Part shown: positions 1 through 7,689 of the stretch, one piece after another | Numbering within the stretch: the stretch's first letter is position 1 | How the letters are laid out: the number at the start of each line of letters is the position of its first letter | Origin: Candidatus Pacearchaeota archaeon | Lineage (GTDB): Archaea > Nanobdellota > Nanobdellia > Pacearchaeales > GW2011-AR1 | Direction of reading: 5' to 3' | Assembly: GCA_016867035.1 (NCBI GenBank) | Contig: VGKO01000004.1 | Coordinates: 1-43,333 of the forward strand | Length of the DNA stretch: 43,333 nt | Made by a program: the position numbers and the translations under genes | Notes under the pieces: generated by a model | Database searches by the model: none | Told to the model about the DNA's origin: nothing | The model's input: only the letters and a program-made list of their open reading frames with translations

Positions 1-453
1 GCTTTCTTGAATAGAGTCAGCTTGTTTTCTCCAACCCGAAATATTGTCGACTTTATTTAGAGCAACGATAAAGGGAGTTTTATTTAACTTTAATATATTA
101 AGAACTTCTGCTGTCTGGGGTTTGATGCCTTCATTAATATCAATTACAACAATAGCCAAGTCTGCAAGTGCTCCTCCTCGTTTTCTTAAATTACTAAAGG
201 CAGCATGTCCGGGAGTATCTATAAATAAAAATCCTGGAATTTCAAGCTTAAGTCCTGACTTCCCAATTAGAGGACATCTTTTAAGAAGTTTATCGCTGGG
301 GAAAAGAGTAAAACTAATTTTTTGAGTTATTCCTCCTGCTTCTCCTTCTTGAACACTTGTGCCCCTAATTTGATCAAGTATTGAAGTTTTTCCATGATCA
401 ACATGGCCACATACGGTTACGATGGGCTGACGGATATTGTAATTGGTTGCCAT
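1..453 (-). CDS. infB: Translation initiation factor aIF5B (IF-2-like GTPase), 3' part outside window
   Basis: The frame runs off the left edge, so only the first 151 codons are present and the ORF track missed it. It encodes the N-terminal translational GTPase domain: P-loop GHVDHGKT (residues 16-23), switch region AGGITQ (39-44), G3 DTPGH (79-83) and G4 NKVD (133-136). The roughly 30-residue insert between switch 1 and DTPGH (KSG...PGFLFIDTPGH) is the eIF5B/aIF5B arrangement rather than bacterial IF2. The factor promotes subunit joining and initiator tRNA placement. It is divergent from the dUTPase-like gene, with 50 bp between the starts. Confidence 0.93.
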   Translation of the reverse strand, partial: MATNYNIRQPIVTVCGHVDHGKTSILDQIRGTSVQEGEAGGITQKISFTLFPSDKLLKRCPLIGKSGLKLEIPGFLFIDTPGHAAFSNLRKRGGALADLAIVVIDINEGIKPQTAEVLNILKLNKTPFIVALNKVDNISGWRKQADSIQES

Positions 454-503
454 ATATTCTCAAGTACAATATTGTTTTTAAAGCTTAACTTGTTTCTAAA
501 ATT

Positions 504-1040
504 ATGATTGGAACAAAAGAGCTATTGCGTTTAGTAAAAACCAAAAATTTGGTAGAAAATTTGTCAGATAGAGAACTAACTAATCCAGAAGGCGCTGGTT
601 TTGATTTGAGGGTTGGTGAGGCCTTTCTTATCGAGCAGAGCGATTCTTTTTTAGGAATAGAAGACAGAAATACTCCGGGAGTAGTTTCTTTTGCAAAATA
701 TGGAAAAGAAAAAGGCATAATCTTGAAACCCGGTAATTTCATATTAGTAAAAACTATAGAAAAGGTAAATATGCCTAATGACCTCGCAGGAATATTTAGA
801 CCAAGATCTACCTTACAAAGATCTGGAATAGCCCTGTTTACTGCTGCTTGTTCTCCTGGTTATTCTGGCGAACTAACTTTTGGCATGGCTAATTTAGGAA
901 AAAATAATTTTAAATTAGAGATGGGTGCTAGAATACTTCATATGATGTTCTTTAAAACCTCACAAAATCATTCTTCTTATAGGGGGCAGTGGCAAGGCGG
1001 CAGAGTCTCAACTCAAGGAAAGAGTGAAAAACAGGTCTAA
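504..1040 (+). CDS. dUTPase / dCTP deaminase superfamily protein (probable archaeal dUTP diphosphatase)
   Basis: The 178-aa protein has the trimeric dCTP deaminase/dUTPase fold signature: GAGFDLRVG near residue 31, FRPRSTLQRSGI near 98, PGYSGELTFGMAN near 118, and a C-terminal YRGQWQGGR like the tail of archaeal dUTPases. The Glu used for deamination by Dcd is a Gly here (LTFGMAN where Dcd has a V-L-E-F-type run), which favours dUTP hydrolysis. The Asp expected three residues before the conserved aromatic residue (D-P-G-W/Y-x-G) is a Ser, so even that activity is not certain. It would supply dUMP for ThyX, found in the same window. It converges on ndk with a 4-bp overlap. Confidence 0.8.
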   Translation: MIGTKELLRLVKTKNLVENLSDRELTNPEGAGFDLRVGEAFLIEQSDSFLGIEDRNTPGVVSFAKYGKEKGIILKPGNFILVKTIEKVNMPNDLAGIFRPRSTLQRSGIALFTAACSPGYSGELTFGMANLGKNNFKLEMGARILHMMFFKTSQNHSSYRGQWQGGRVSTQGKSEKQV

Positions 1041-1519
1041 GCTCTAAAATCAACTTTTAAAAAATCAGCCCACAATCTTAATTCTCGCTCTGCACTGGAC
1101 TTAGAGTCTGAAGCGTGCGCAATACTTTTTATAACTCTAATCTCCCCAAATGTAAAAACTACTTGGCCAATTTTATCCGCATAGTCTCCTCTTATTGTTC
1201 CCTTATCGGCCCGCAAAGGGTTAGTGTGTCCTAATAATCTTCTTAGGGGTAAGATAATTCCGGATTCGTCTCTAGCCTCATAAACCGCTGTATGAATCGC
1301 TTGTTTTTCAAAGAGTCCAACCATAAAAGGAAAAAAAGGCTTATTCCTATGTTCTTCATAGTGTAGTTCAATTATTTGTCTTGGAAGATTATCGATTCGA
1401 GATTCGTATACTCTTCTGCCAATTTCGTCTACTCTTCCCAATATCTCTCTATAAAATTGTAGGGCTTCTGGTTTAACAAAAAAGAAAGTCCTTTCTGGTT
1501 TAACTTCTGGTTCAGCCAT
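1037..1519 (-). CDS. ndk: Nucleoside diphosphate kinase
   Basis: The 160-aa protein carries the NDPK active-site region AHASDS near residue 136, with the phospho-accepting His, and the upstream GTIRGDYA motif. The N-terminal TFFFVKPEAL corresponds to the usual first strand (T-x-x-x-I-K-P-D). It transfers gamma-phosphate between NTPs and (d)NDPs. It is slightly longer than the usual 130-150 aa because of an insert after the first helix (YEEHRNKPFF). It converges on the dUTPase-like gene, so nucleotide genes cluster here. Confidence 0.93.
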   Translation of the reverse strand: MAEPEVKPERTFFFVKPEALQFYREILGRVDEIGRRVYESRIDNLPRQIIELHYEEHRNKPFFPFMVGLFEKQAIHTAVYEARDESGIILPLRRLLGHTNPLRADKGTIRGDYADKIGQVVFTFGEIRVIKSIAHASDSKSSAERELRLWADFLKVDFRA

Positions 1520-1573
1520 ATAATTCTTGGTTTGAAATAGATTTATAAGGATTATTCTCTCAGACTATCTATT

Positions 1574-1909
1574 ATGAAAACAAAAAATCTCCAGGATTTA
1601 GAACAAAGGTACGAGCTCGAGCTACCTCGAGTTGTTAGCGAAATAAAGAAAGCCAAAGCTAAAAAAATCTTGCTACAATTCCCAGATGGAATCAAGCCTT
1701 ATGCTACTCAAATTCAAGAGAAAATTAAAAATGAGTTGAGTAAAAAAGAGCTTGGCAAGAATTCTCCAGAAATCTTAATCTACCTAGATACTTGTTTTGG
1801 TGCCTGCGACTTACCTTTAGAAACCTCGAGTTTAGGCGTAGATTTAATTATTCAATTCGGGCATTCGAATTGGGATTACTCCAAAAGAAAAGATATTAAG
1901 ATTTTGTAA
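1574..1909 (+). pseudogene. Truncated Dph2 (diphthamide synthase) N-terminal fragment
   Basis: The 111 residues match the first of the three domains of archaeal Dph2: LLQFPDGIKPYA, then DTCFGACD with the first cluster cysteine, then DLIIQFGHS. Dph2 is normally about 310-340 aa and needs one cysteine from each domain to bind its [4Fe-4S] cluster. Domains 2 and 3 are missing; the next gene is an unrelated CCG-type protein. The +1 frame after the stop stays open for about 28 codons but does not resemble Dph2. A decayed or truncated gene is most likely; a functional stand-alone domain is possible but unsupported. Confidence 0.7.
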
Positions 1910-1993
1910 AGTTGTATTCTGCAAATTATCCAATAAAGAACATAAATCATTAAAAACGCTTTTTGGCTTGCCTTTTTATAAGAAATAAGAAAA

Positions 1994-2803
1994 ATGGGGT
2001 TATTTGGCCTATTTGAAAAAGATGTAGTTTATTTTCCTGGAACCTATAGCTTAGCTTATCTTAAACCGGTTGTGAATAATTATAAAAAAATCCTTAAAGA
2101 ACTGGGAATAAAATTCTCTTTAATTGAAGACATTGAGTCGGGGGGATTTTTGATCGAAGGAGGTTATGACAAACAAGCAAGAAAAATAGCAAAATCTAAT
2201 TTCGAATACTTTAATTCGCAAGGTGTAAAAAAGATAATTGTTTCGGACCCTTTTTGTTTTAAAACATTTAAGCTAGAATATCCAGAAATGCTTCCTAATT
2301 GGGATATTGAAGTGGAGTTCATTACAGATACTATTTTAAAAGCCCTGGAGCAGAGTAAAAAAGAACCTTCTAGTTTTTTTAATGAACCAATCTTTTATTA
2401 TGATTCCTGTTACCTTTCAAGATATCTAAATTTTACTGATTCTCCAAGAAAGCTACTCGAGAAAATAGGAGTAAGAATCTTAGACAACCTTGGCAATCCC
2501 GAAGATATCTTATGTTGTGGTTCTTGTGGTAATTTACCAATATATGATAATAACTTGGCAAATAAAATAGCTTTATTGTTTATCAGTCCAATAAAAGAAA
2601 AACAAGTAAAAAAATTTCTTACTTCAGATGCTAGGGCATACAGGCATTTAGTTTTAAATAAATTAAACTCAAATGATTCTGAAAAATGGCCAGAGATTAT
2701 TGAATTTTCAGAAGTTTTATGCGATTCTCTAGGAATCAAAAAAGAAGCGCCTATTGATTTAGAGGAATTAGAAAAAGAGATATTAAATAATAATCAATAC
2801 TAG
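1994..2803 (+). CDS. CCG-domain (HdrB/GlcF/GlpC-like) Fe-S oxidoreductase subunit
   Basis: The 269-aa protein has the two-lobe CCG architecture. Lobe 1 begins VVYFPGTYSLAYLKP and ends SDPFCFKTFKLEYP; lobe 2 contains YDSCYLSR near residue 137 and CCGSCG near 172. The second lobe keeps the full cysteine pattern, while in the first the CCG triplet is replaced by SGGF and only one Cys remains. In GlcF/GlpC/LutA-type proteins this domain passes electrons from a flavin dehydrogenase to an acceptor. It lies 20 bp upstream of the flavin subunit and shares that operon. Confidence 0.78.
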   Translation: MGLFGLFEKDVVYFPGTYSLAYLKPVVNNYKKILKELGIKFSLIEDIESGGFLIEGGYDKQARKIAKSNFEYFNSQGVKKIIVSDPFCFKTFKLEYPEMLPNWDIEVEFITDTILKALEQSKKEPSSFFNEPIFYYDSCYLSRYLNFTDSPRKLLEKIGVRILDNLGNPEDILCCGSCGNLPIYDNNLANKIALLFISPIKEKQVKKFLTSDARAYRHLVLNKLNSNDSEKWPEIIEFSEVLCDSLGIKKEAPIDLEELEKEILNNNQY

Positions 2804-2823
2804 CAAAAACAAAAAAACAAAAA

Positions 2824-4212
2824 ATGATAAAACAAACTAAGGGGAAGATAATCTACGAAGAGAATATCAATGGAATAAAATCCAAACCTCTTGCTTATGC
2901 TATTCCTGAATCTATTGAGGAAGCACAAGCAATTATCAAAGCCAATCAGAAGATAACTCTAAGGGGTTCTGGAATAAGTTTTACAGGAGGGGTTGTTGCA
3001 AAAAACTCTCTTATTATAGACACTTCTAAGCTCGATAAAATAATTGATATAAATTCGGGTAAGAAAACAGTTTTAGTAGAAGCAGGAGTTCTTGTTTCGG
3101 ATTTAAATAAAAAGCTTGAGCCACATCAATTAGAATTTCCAATTGAGCCCCTATTTCCAGGATTAGAAACTCTGGGGGGCATGCTAGCTAAAAATTCATG
3201 TGGAAGTCGAGAAATAAAATATAACAAAATGATGAATTGGGTTGATTCGCTTGAGATAATTAATTCGCATGGAGAACTAGTCAAAGTATTAAAATCCGAG
3301 ATTAGCGATTTTGTGGGTATGGAAGGGACAACAGGTTTAATTGTTAGAGCTAGTCTAAGACTAACTAATAAAAAAATAAGAACAATTTCAATTTTAAAAT
3401 CAGGAGATTTAGCCGAGATTTTTAAAGCAAATACAAAACTCAGACTCAACCAATATATTTGTTCTATAGATTTTATAGACAAGGATATTTCTTTTCTTTT
3501 AGGCATGGAAAAAAAATATCATCTTTTTATCGAATATGAAAATGACGAAGGTGTTTTTAAAAATAAAGATTATCTTAAGTTTTTAAGATTGAAAAGCCAG
3601 GCTTATAAAAAAATAGCAGGGGAAGGTTATTATTTAATGGAGTCTGTAAAAGTATTTCAAGACAGCCTAGAAGATTTTGTAATCTATATGGAAGAAAATA
3701 ATATCCCTTTTTTCTCTCATCTTTCTTCTGGAGTTTTTTATCTATGTTTTAGAAAAGAGCAGATAGAAAAAAGACTTGAAGCCCTAAGGTTTGTAAAAAA
3801 ATTAAATGGTAGGGTTGCTTACAATTCGGGTTTTGGAGTAATTAATAAGGAATTTATAGAAAAAGGAGATTTAGAAATAATAAAACGCGTCAAGAAACGT
3901 CAAGACCCTAATTTTAAGTTTAATGAAGGTATTTTAGTAGATGATATTACTTCTGATAAAACCCCTAAGCCCAAGCAACTAGCAATTATTGAAGAAACAA
4001 ACTTTGATGAATCTAAACAGGAAAAAAATAACGATGAAAACTCAGAACAAGAAAAATATGCCGAAAATGAAGTCGAAAATAATAATGAACCTATAATAGA
4101 AACAGTAAATGTTTTAACGCAAAAACCAAAAACCGAATTAAGCGATGAGGAAAAGGAAAAGGTAAAAAAATTAGCTTCTGGTTTTTTCGGAGGAAGAAAA
4201 GAGGAGGAATAA
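2824..4212 (+). CDS. FAD-linked oxidase, GlcD / D-lactate dehydrogenase-like
   Basis: The 462-aa protein has an N-terminal PCMH-type FAD domain: LRGSGISFTGG near residue 47 and LFPGLETLGGMLAKNSCGSR near 111, matching the FAD-contacting loops of GlcD and D-lactate dehydrogenases. The C-terminal oxidase domain ends around DPNFKFNEGIL near residue 362. A charged, probably disordered tail of about 90 residues follows, ending SGFFGGRKEEE, which is unusual for the family. The likely reaction is oxidation of a 2-hydroxyacid (lactate or glycolate), with electrons handed to the neighbouring Fe-S subunits. The substrate cannot be read from sequence. Confidence 0.85.
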   Translation: MIKQTKGKIIYEENINGIKSKPLAYAIPESIEEAQAIIKANQKITLRGSGISFTGGVVAKNSLIIDTSKLDKIIDINSGKKTVLVEAGVLVSDLNKKLEPHQLEFPIEPLFPGLETLGGMLAKNSCGSREIKYNKMMNWVDSLEIINSHGELVKVLKSEISDFVGMEGTTGLIVRASLRLTNKKIRTISILKSGDLAEIFKANTKLRLNQYICSIDFIDKDISFLLGMEKKYHLFIEYENDEGVFKNKDYLKFLRLKSQAYKKIAGEGYYLMESVKVFQDSLEDFVIYMEENNIPFFSHLSSGVFYLCFRKEQIEKRLEALRFVKKLNGRVAYNSGFGVINKEFIEKGDLEIIKRVKKRQDPNFKFNEGILVDDITSDKTPKPKQLAIIEETNFDESKQEKNNDENSEQEKYAENEVENNNEPIIETVNVLTQKPKTELSDEEKEKVKKLASGFFGGRKEEE

Positions 4213-4213
4213 A

Positions 4214-4558
4214 ATGACCAACATAGAAGAAAAAAACACAAAAGAAGAAATACTTGAAATATTCGATAAATGTAATCGCTGTGGTTTATGCAAAGAGTTA
4301 TGTCCTGTATTCAAGGTTTTAAAAGAAGAGCAATATTCCCCGCGAGCCCATGCAATACTCTTATCAAATAAGGTTTTTGAAGAGTTGGTGTTTAAATGCA
4401 GTTTATGTAAGGCCTGCGAGAAGAAATGTCCTTTTAATCTTAAGATATGTAATGCTATTCAGAAAGCCAGGCAAGTTCTTAATTTAAGAGGTAAGGAAAA
4501 TCCTAATATGAAAGAGATGTTGCGCAAACTCGAGAATAAAGAAAATCCTTGGTTGTAA
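4214..4558 (+). CDS. Dicluster [4Fe-4S] ferredoxin-type subunit (GlcF/LutB N-terminal-like)
   Basis: The 114-aa protein has two classical cluster motifs, CNRCGLCKELCP near residue 17 and CSLCKACEKKCP near 60, as in the N-terminal part of GlcF, GlpC and HdrC. It starts 2 bp after the FAD subunit stop, with a strong GAGGAGG ribosome binding site at the end of that gene, so translation is coupled. With the CCG protein two genes upstream it rebuilds a GlcF-like protein split into two genes on either side of the flavin gene. Confidence 0.85.
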   Translation: MTNIEEKNTKEEILEIFDKCNRCGLCKELCPVFKVLKEEQYSPRAHAILLSNKVFEELVFKCSLCKACEKKCPFNLKICNAIQKARQVLNLRGKENPNMKEMLRKLENKENPWL

Positions 4559-4705
4559 TTGGCAGTTAGACTTGTTTTATTAGTGTAAATTAAATTTTGT
4601 TTGTAGGTTTATTTAATCAGGACAATGCAAGCCTGCTTTAAATTAAATCATAGTTATTGTTATTAATAAAAATACACCAATAGAATAATTAAATATTTAA
4701 GAATC

Positions 4706-5011
4706 TTAATAATCTTCTACACTAGAATCTTTTGCTTTGGCTTTTTTTTCAACAGGTGCTTTTGCTTCACTTGCTTCATTAGATTGGGTTGGCTTCAAAT
4801 CCTCAAGCGGAATAGAATTAATAGCTTCTCTAAATTCAAGGAATTTTTCAGCAGGTATTCTTGTTCCTGCTTTTGTAAATCCTTTGTAGCCTGTTCTAGG
4901 ATCATTAGTGAACTCGCGAATAGTCAATCCAACTTTGCCCCCGAAATCATCTACTCTAATAACTACTTCTGTATTATCGTTCTTTTTTATTCTTGCAAAA
5001 TCTTTTTCCAT
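4706..5011 (-). CDS. PC4/YdbC-like single-stranded DNA-binding protein
   Basis: The 101-aa protein has the PC4-type core: FARIKKNDNTEVVIRVDDF, then GLTIREF, then TKAGTRIPAEKFLEFREAI, covering roughly residues 5-68. PC4/YdbC-type proteins form dimers binding ssDNA and act in transcription or replication. The last 30 residues are an Ala/Lys/Glu-rich disordered tail. The 147 bp between this gene and the Fe-S gene on its right-hand strand partner show nothing recognisable. Confidence 0.75.
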   Translation of the reverse strand: MEKDFARIKKNDNTEVVIRVDDFGGKVGLTIREFTNDPRTGYKGFTKAGTRIPAEKFLEFREAINSIPLEDLKPTQSNEASEAKAPVEKKAKAKDSSVEDY

Positions 5012-5018
5012 GTTATAA

Positions 5019-5162
5019 TTATGTTAGTACTCCGGGGTTTTTAAGTATATCTAATAGTTGGGCCATCGTTTGTTCAAAACTAGTGCCTCTTGTTGGAGGT
5101 AATTGCAAGGTTCTGTGAGCTAATGCATTAGATAGCCCTATGATTTTGCAAAACTCCGTCAT
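5019..5162 (-). CDS. Small ORF, 47 aa, unknown
   Basis: This is too short for the ORF track. It reads MTEFCKIIGLSNALAHRTLQ and ends LKNPGVLT, 7 bp before the PC4-like gene on the same strand. It overlaps the end of another short ORF (5128-5211) in a frame one base away. The two read naturally as one protein if a +1 shift occurs near TTTTGCAAAATC. Nothing in it identifies a family. It could be a real small gene, the downstream half of a frameshifted gene, or chance. Confidence 0.4.
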   Translation of the reverse strand: MTEFCKIIGLSNALAHRTLQLPPTRGTSFEQTMAQLLDILKNPGVLT

Positions 5163-5211
5163 ACTCTACGTAAACTACTCTTCCAATTTGATAATCTTTA
5201 GGTGTATTCAT
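5128..5211 (-). CDS. Small ORF, 27 aa, upstream partner of the 47-aa ORF
   Basis: ATG-initiated MNTPKDYQIGRVVYVEYDGV, stopping inside the next ORF. The alternating pattern QIGRVVYVEYDG looks like a beta-hairpin from a folded domain rather than random sequence. It may be the N-terminal half of a gene broken by one base. Confidence 0.3.
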   Translation of the reverse strand: MNTPKDYQIGRVVYVEYDGVLQNHRAI

Positions 5212-5256
5212 AATATTTCTTTAAATAATGGTTTTATAAACCTTAGTCTTTCAGAA

Positions 5257-6093
5257 TTATAATCTCAAACTTCCCTGTTGCCAATCCTTGATTATCATCA
5301 CGCTAGTTCTATTCTCATCAGCAACCCCGCCCTGTTTTAAATGATTTTTAGCAAGAGATAACTGCTCAAGTATAGCATAAGAATTTTCTTCTGTAGTTTG
5401 AATTTTATCTTGAACCCTATAAAATTCAATCAAACTTTTTAGTTTATTAGCCTTCATGAACAATTCAATTATTTTGCAAGCCAAGGTAGTAGGGTCTTTT
5501 ATTTTTTCAGGATTTCGGGCAGCAATCATTCCAAGTTTAGCTTCTTCTTCATAGCTTAAAGGAATAACTCCTGGTGTATCAATTAACTTTATTTCATCAT
5601 TAGCTTTAACCCAATGTATTCCATGTGTTGTTCCTGCTTTTTTTGAAACTTTAACTTTTTTCTTAAAACTCAGCGAGTTTATCAAACTGGATTTACCAAC
5701 ATTAGGATATCCAAGTATTCCAACAACAATATCTCCTTTAGCTTCTCTGTAGGGTTTTTTTATTATTGGTTGATTAAAATATTCTGCTCTTTTGCCGTTT
5801 TTAGCAAAAACCTGTCGAATTTTAGCTAGTAGAGTTTTAATTGTTCTTGTTTGTCTATTAGAAACATAAACTACCTCGCCTTCTTCCATTAGTTTAGCTG
5901 TTGAAAATTCTAAATCTCTTCTAGATATTAAGTCTGCTTTATTCATTACAAAAATTCTTGGCCTATTAAACCTAGCAATGATTTCTTCAACTTGTTTATT
6001 CCTAGATAATTCAGGAAATCGAGCATCCAGCACTTCCAGTATAATATCTGATTCGCGAACAATTTGCTCAATTAAATCCCAATAGCGTTCCAT
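5257..6093 (-). CDS. Circularly permuted ribosome-biogenesis GTPase (YlqF/RbgA/Nog2-like)
   Basis: The GTPase motifs are permuted: G4 NKAD (about residue 51) precedes the P-loop GYPNVGKSS (about 128-136), followed by GTTHG and G3 DTPG (about 172-175). The N-terminal ILEVLDARFPELSRN matches the YlqF/YawG family opening. Such enzymes act in large-subunit assembly. At 278 aa it is a normal short archaeal form. It ends in an unassigned C-terminal helical stretch. Confidence 0.9.
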   Translation of the reverse strand: MERYWDLIEQIVRESDIILEVLDARFPELSRNKQVEEIIARFNRPRIFVMNKADLISRRDLEFSTAKLMEEGEVVYVSNRQTRTIKTLLAKIRQVFAKNGKRAEYFNQPIIKKPYREAKGDIVVGILGYPNVGKSSLINSLSFKKKVKVSKKAGTTHGIHWVKANDEIKLIDTPGVIPLSYEEEAKLGMIAARNPEKIKDPTTLACKIIELFMKANKLKSLIEFYRVQDKIQTTEENSYAILEQLSLAKNHLKQGGVADENRTSVMIIKDWQQGSLRL

Positions 6094-6154
6094 ATAAGAA
6101 AGAGGAAATCAGGGTTTATAGGATTAACTAATGCTTTAATAAAACTCAAGTAAT

Positions 6155-6208
6155 TTATTCAGCAAGTTGTTGAGTTTTTGTTTTAATAGATTCTGTTAGT
6201 TCCGGCAT
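6155..6208 (-). CDS. Very short ORF, 17 aa, after the SpoVT-like gene
   Basis: MPELTESIKTKTQQLAE starts 1 bp after the stop of the 53-aa gene, in the arrangement TAAAATG. Only the coupled position supports it. Confidence 0.15.
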   Translation of the reverse strand: MPELTESIKTKTQQLAE

Positions 6209-6209
6209 T

Positions 6210-6371
6210 TTATTTTTCTCCGAGAACTTCAATATTTAGTTGCACAATTGTTCCTGGTTTGAGCTCGTGTTCAAGAATTCTAGGAACAACTATAATTGCC
6301 TGTGAGCCATGCTTGGCAATTTTCTTTGTTATTGCAAATTTCTTTAGTTGATTAGTGTTTGCAGGAGTCAT
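6210..6371 (-). CDS. Small AbrB/SpoVT-like beta-barrel protein, 53 aa
   Basis: The ORF track omits this because of length. The core KKIAKHGSQAIIVVPRILEHELKPGTIVQLNIEVL follows the swapped-hairpin pattern of MazE/AbrB DNA-binding domains (K-x-x-x-G-S-x-A-I-x-V-P ... L-K-P-G). It starts 2 bp after the TraB-like gene stop, indicating an operon. It may be a DNA-binding protein or an antitoxin-like protein, but no toxin gene is adjacent. Confidence 0.6.
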   Translation of the reverse strand: MTPANTNQLKKFAITKKIAKHGSQAIIVVPRILEHELKPGTIVQLNIEVLGEK

Positions 6372-6373
6372 TT

Positions 6374-7348
6374 TTATGCAAGTTTTTTAACCCTCCAGCC
6401 CCAAGATTCTAGGGGATTATATTGAAAAATTCCTTCTGTATCTAATAAGTTATAAGTAGGAGCATAAAGTGCATTTTTTAATTTTCGTGCGATTGGGTGT
6501 GTTAAATAATAATGGGCTCCAGGAATATGAGCTGCTCCAAATGTAACCATCACGTATTTTCCTTGCGCAACCTCGTCCTTATTTAAAAGTCCAGGTAACT
6601 GAAGTAATCTTTCAGCAATTTGAACATTTCTTTGGTCAACAATATGATTATAGCCAAATCTCTCGAATTCAATCTGCGAAAGTTCTTGTTTTGGACTTAT
6701 TAAATTCGCGATTCCACTTCTTAAGAAACCACCGGCCCCAGTAGAACCAAAGGCAAGCGCACCCCAACCTAAGGATTTTAATCCGTGAATTAAGGCTTCT
6801 CTTCTAGTAATTTTATCTTCTCTAAGTTTAACAGCATTTTCTCTAAAGTTCATAGCTCCCGCAACCCAGGTAAATAAATCTATAAGATGAAGACTTGTTT
6901 TAACAGCATCCAATGTAATAAGGGGTTTTCCGTATTTTCTTGCTAAATGATAAATAGTTTGAAAGTAAGAGTTTTTCATTTCTTCTGGATTTTCAACAAT
7001 ATTCCCATCTTTCCAAGCCACGGGTTTTGCGGATTCAACAACAACATGGCTACTCTCTCTTACTAATCTTTCAAGTTCATTAAAATGTCTTCTGGCGAAT
7101 TGAGGAGCATGAACTACACCAATTAATCTTAATTTTAAATCTTCAATATCTACTGTTCTTTCTACGATATTTCTTGAAGGAACATTTTCTTGAGATGTTA
7201 TGACTTGACCCTCATCTACTTCTTTATAGAGAGACAGATCGTCTATGCTTTCTTTCATTCCATAAATTAGAAGTGCTCCTGAACCTTTTGTTGCAACATG
7301 GCTAACTGCTTTTCTAAAAAAGGCTCGTCTTGAAATATTTTCTATCAT
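6374..7348 (-). CDS. TraB/PrgY-like domain protein with possible twin-arginine leader
   Basis: The 324-aa protein has paired motifs resembling the TraB/TIKI erythromycin-esterase-like superfamily: GVVHAPQF near residue 77, SSHVVVES near 100, the central D-x-x-N-x-x-I-A-E-R helix, and FGAAHIPG near 276. The N-terminus SRRAFFRKA resembles a Tat motif, followed by a weakly hydrophobic stretch. Function is unknown; TraB-type archaeal proteins are thought to be membrane-linked or hydrolase-like. It overlaps the upstream Cys-rich gene by ATGA and leads into the SpoVT-like gene. Confidence 0.5.
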   Translation of the reverse strand: MIENISRRAFFRKAVSHVATKGSGALLIYGMKESIDDLSLYKEVDEGQVITSQENVPSRNIVERTVDIEDLKLRLIGVVHAPQFARRHFNELERLVRESSHVVVESAKPVAWKDGNIVENPEEMKNSYFQTIYHLARKYGKPLITLDAVKTSLHLIDLFTWVAGAMNFRENAVKLREDKITRREALIHGLKSLGWGALAFGSTGAGGFLRSGIANLISPKQELSQIEFERFGYNHIVDQRNVQIAERLLQLPGLLNKDEVAQGKYVMVTFGAAHIPGAHYYLTHPIARKLKNALYAPTYNLLDTEGIFQYNPLESWGWRVKKLA

Positions 7349-7578
7349 TTTTTATCTTCAATTGTTTTAATCAAATCCTTAAGAGCATCACAAGCACATC
7401 TTCCTGATATTCTACAAGGTGCATCAGCAGGACAATGACAATCCTTTTTTGGTGCAGGTTTGGGATATCTATCTTGATTAGAATCAGCGCCAGGATTTTC
7501 TGCCTGAGATACTTTAATTGCAATCTTATAATTTTCGTCTTTCATCTTGAGGTGTTTTGAATTATGATTTTTAATCAT
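7345..7578 (-). CDS. Cys-rich small protein of unknown function
   Basis: The 77-aa product has six cysteines clustered as CHCPADAPCRISGRCAC followed by a helix DALKDLIKTIED, which suggests a metal site. A start at internal Met 12 (MKDENYKIAI) is equally possible. It overlaps the TraB-like start by 4 bp (ATGA), so the two are probably co-translated. Family not recognised. Confidence 0.55.
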   Translation of the reverse strand: MIKNHNSKHLKMKDENYKIAIKVSQAENPGADSNQDRYPKPAPKKDCHCPADAPCRISGRCACDALKDLIKTIEDKK

Positions 7579-7689
7579 AATTTATACATAAAAAATACAT
7601 TTTGGGTTTTTAAACCTTTCGGTTTTGTTATTATTCTAAAGTGACAACTATATAGAAAACTTTAAATACCTCTTAAATTAATCTTTTCT

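Noticed and set aside
44-325. 93-aa plus-strand ORF in the track
   Set aside because: It is antisense to the aIF5B GTPase domain, which shows clear GTPase motifs in the other frame.
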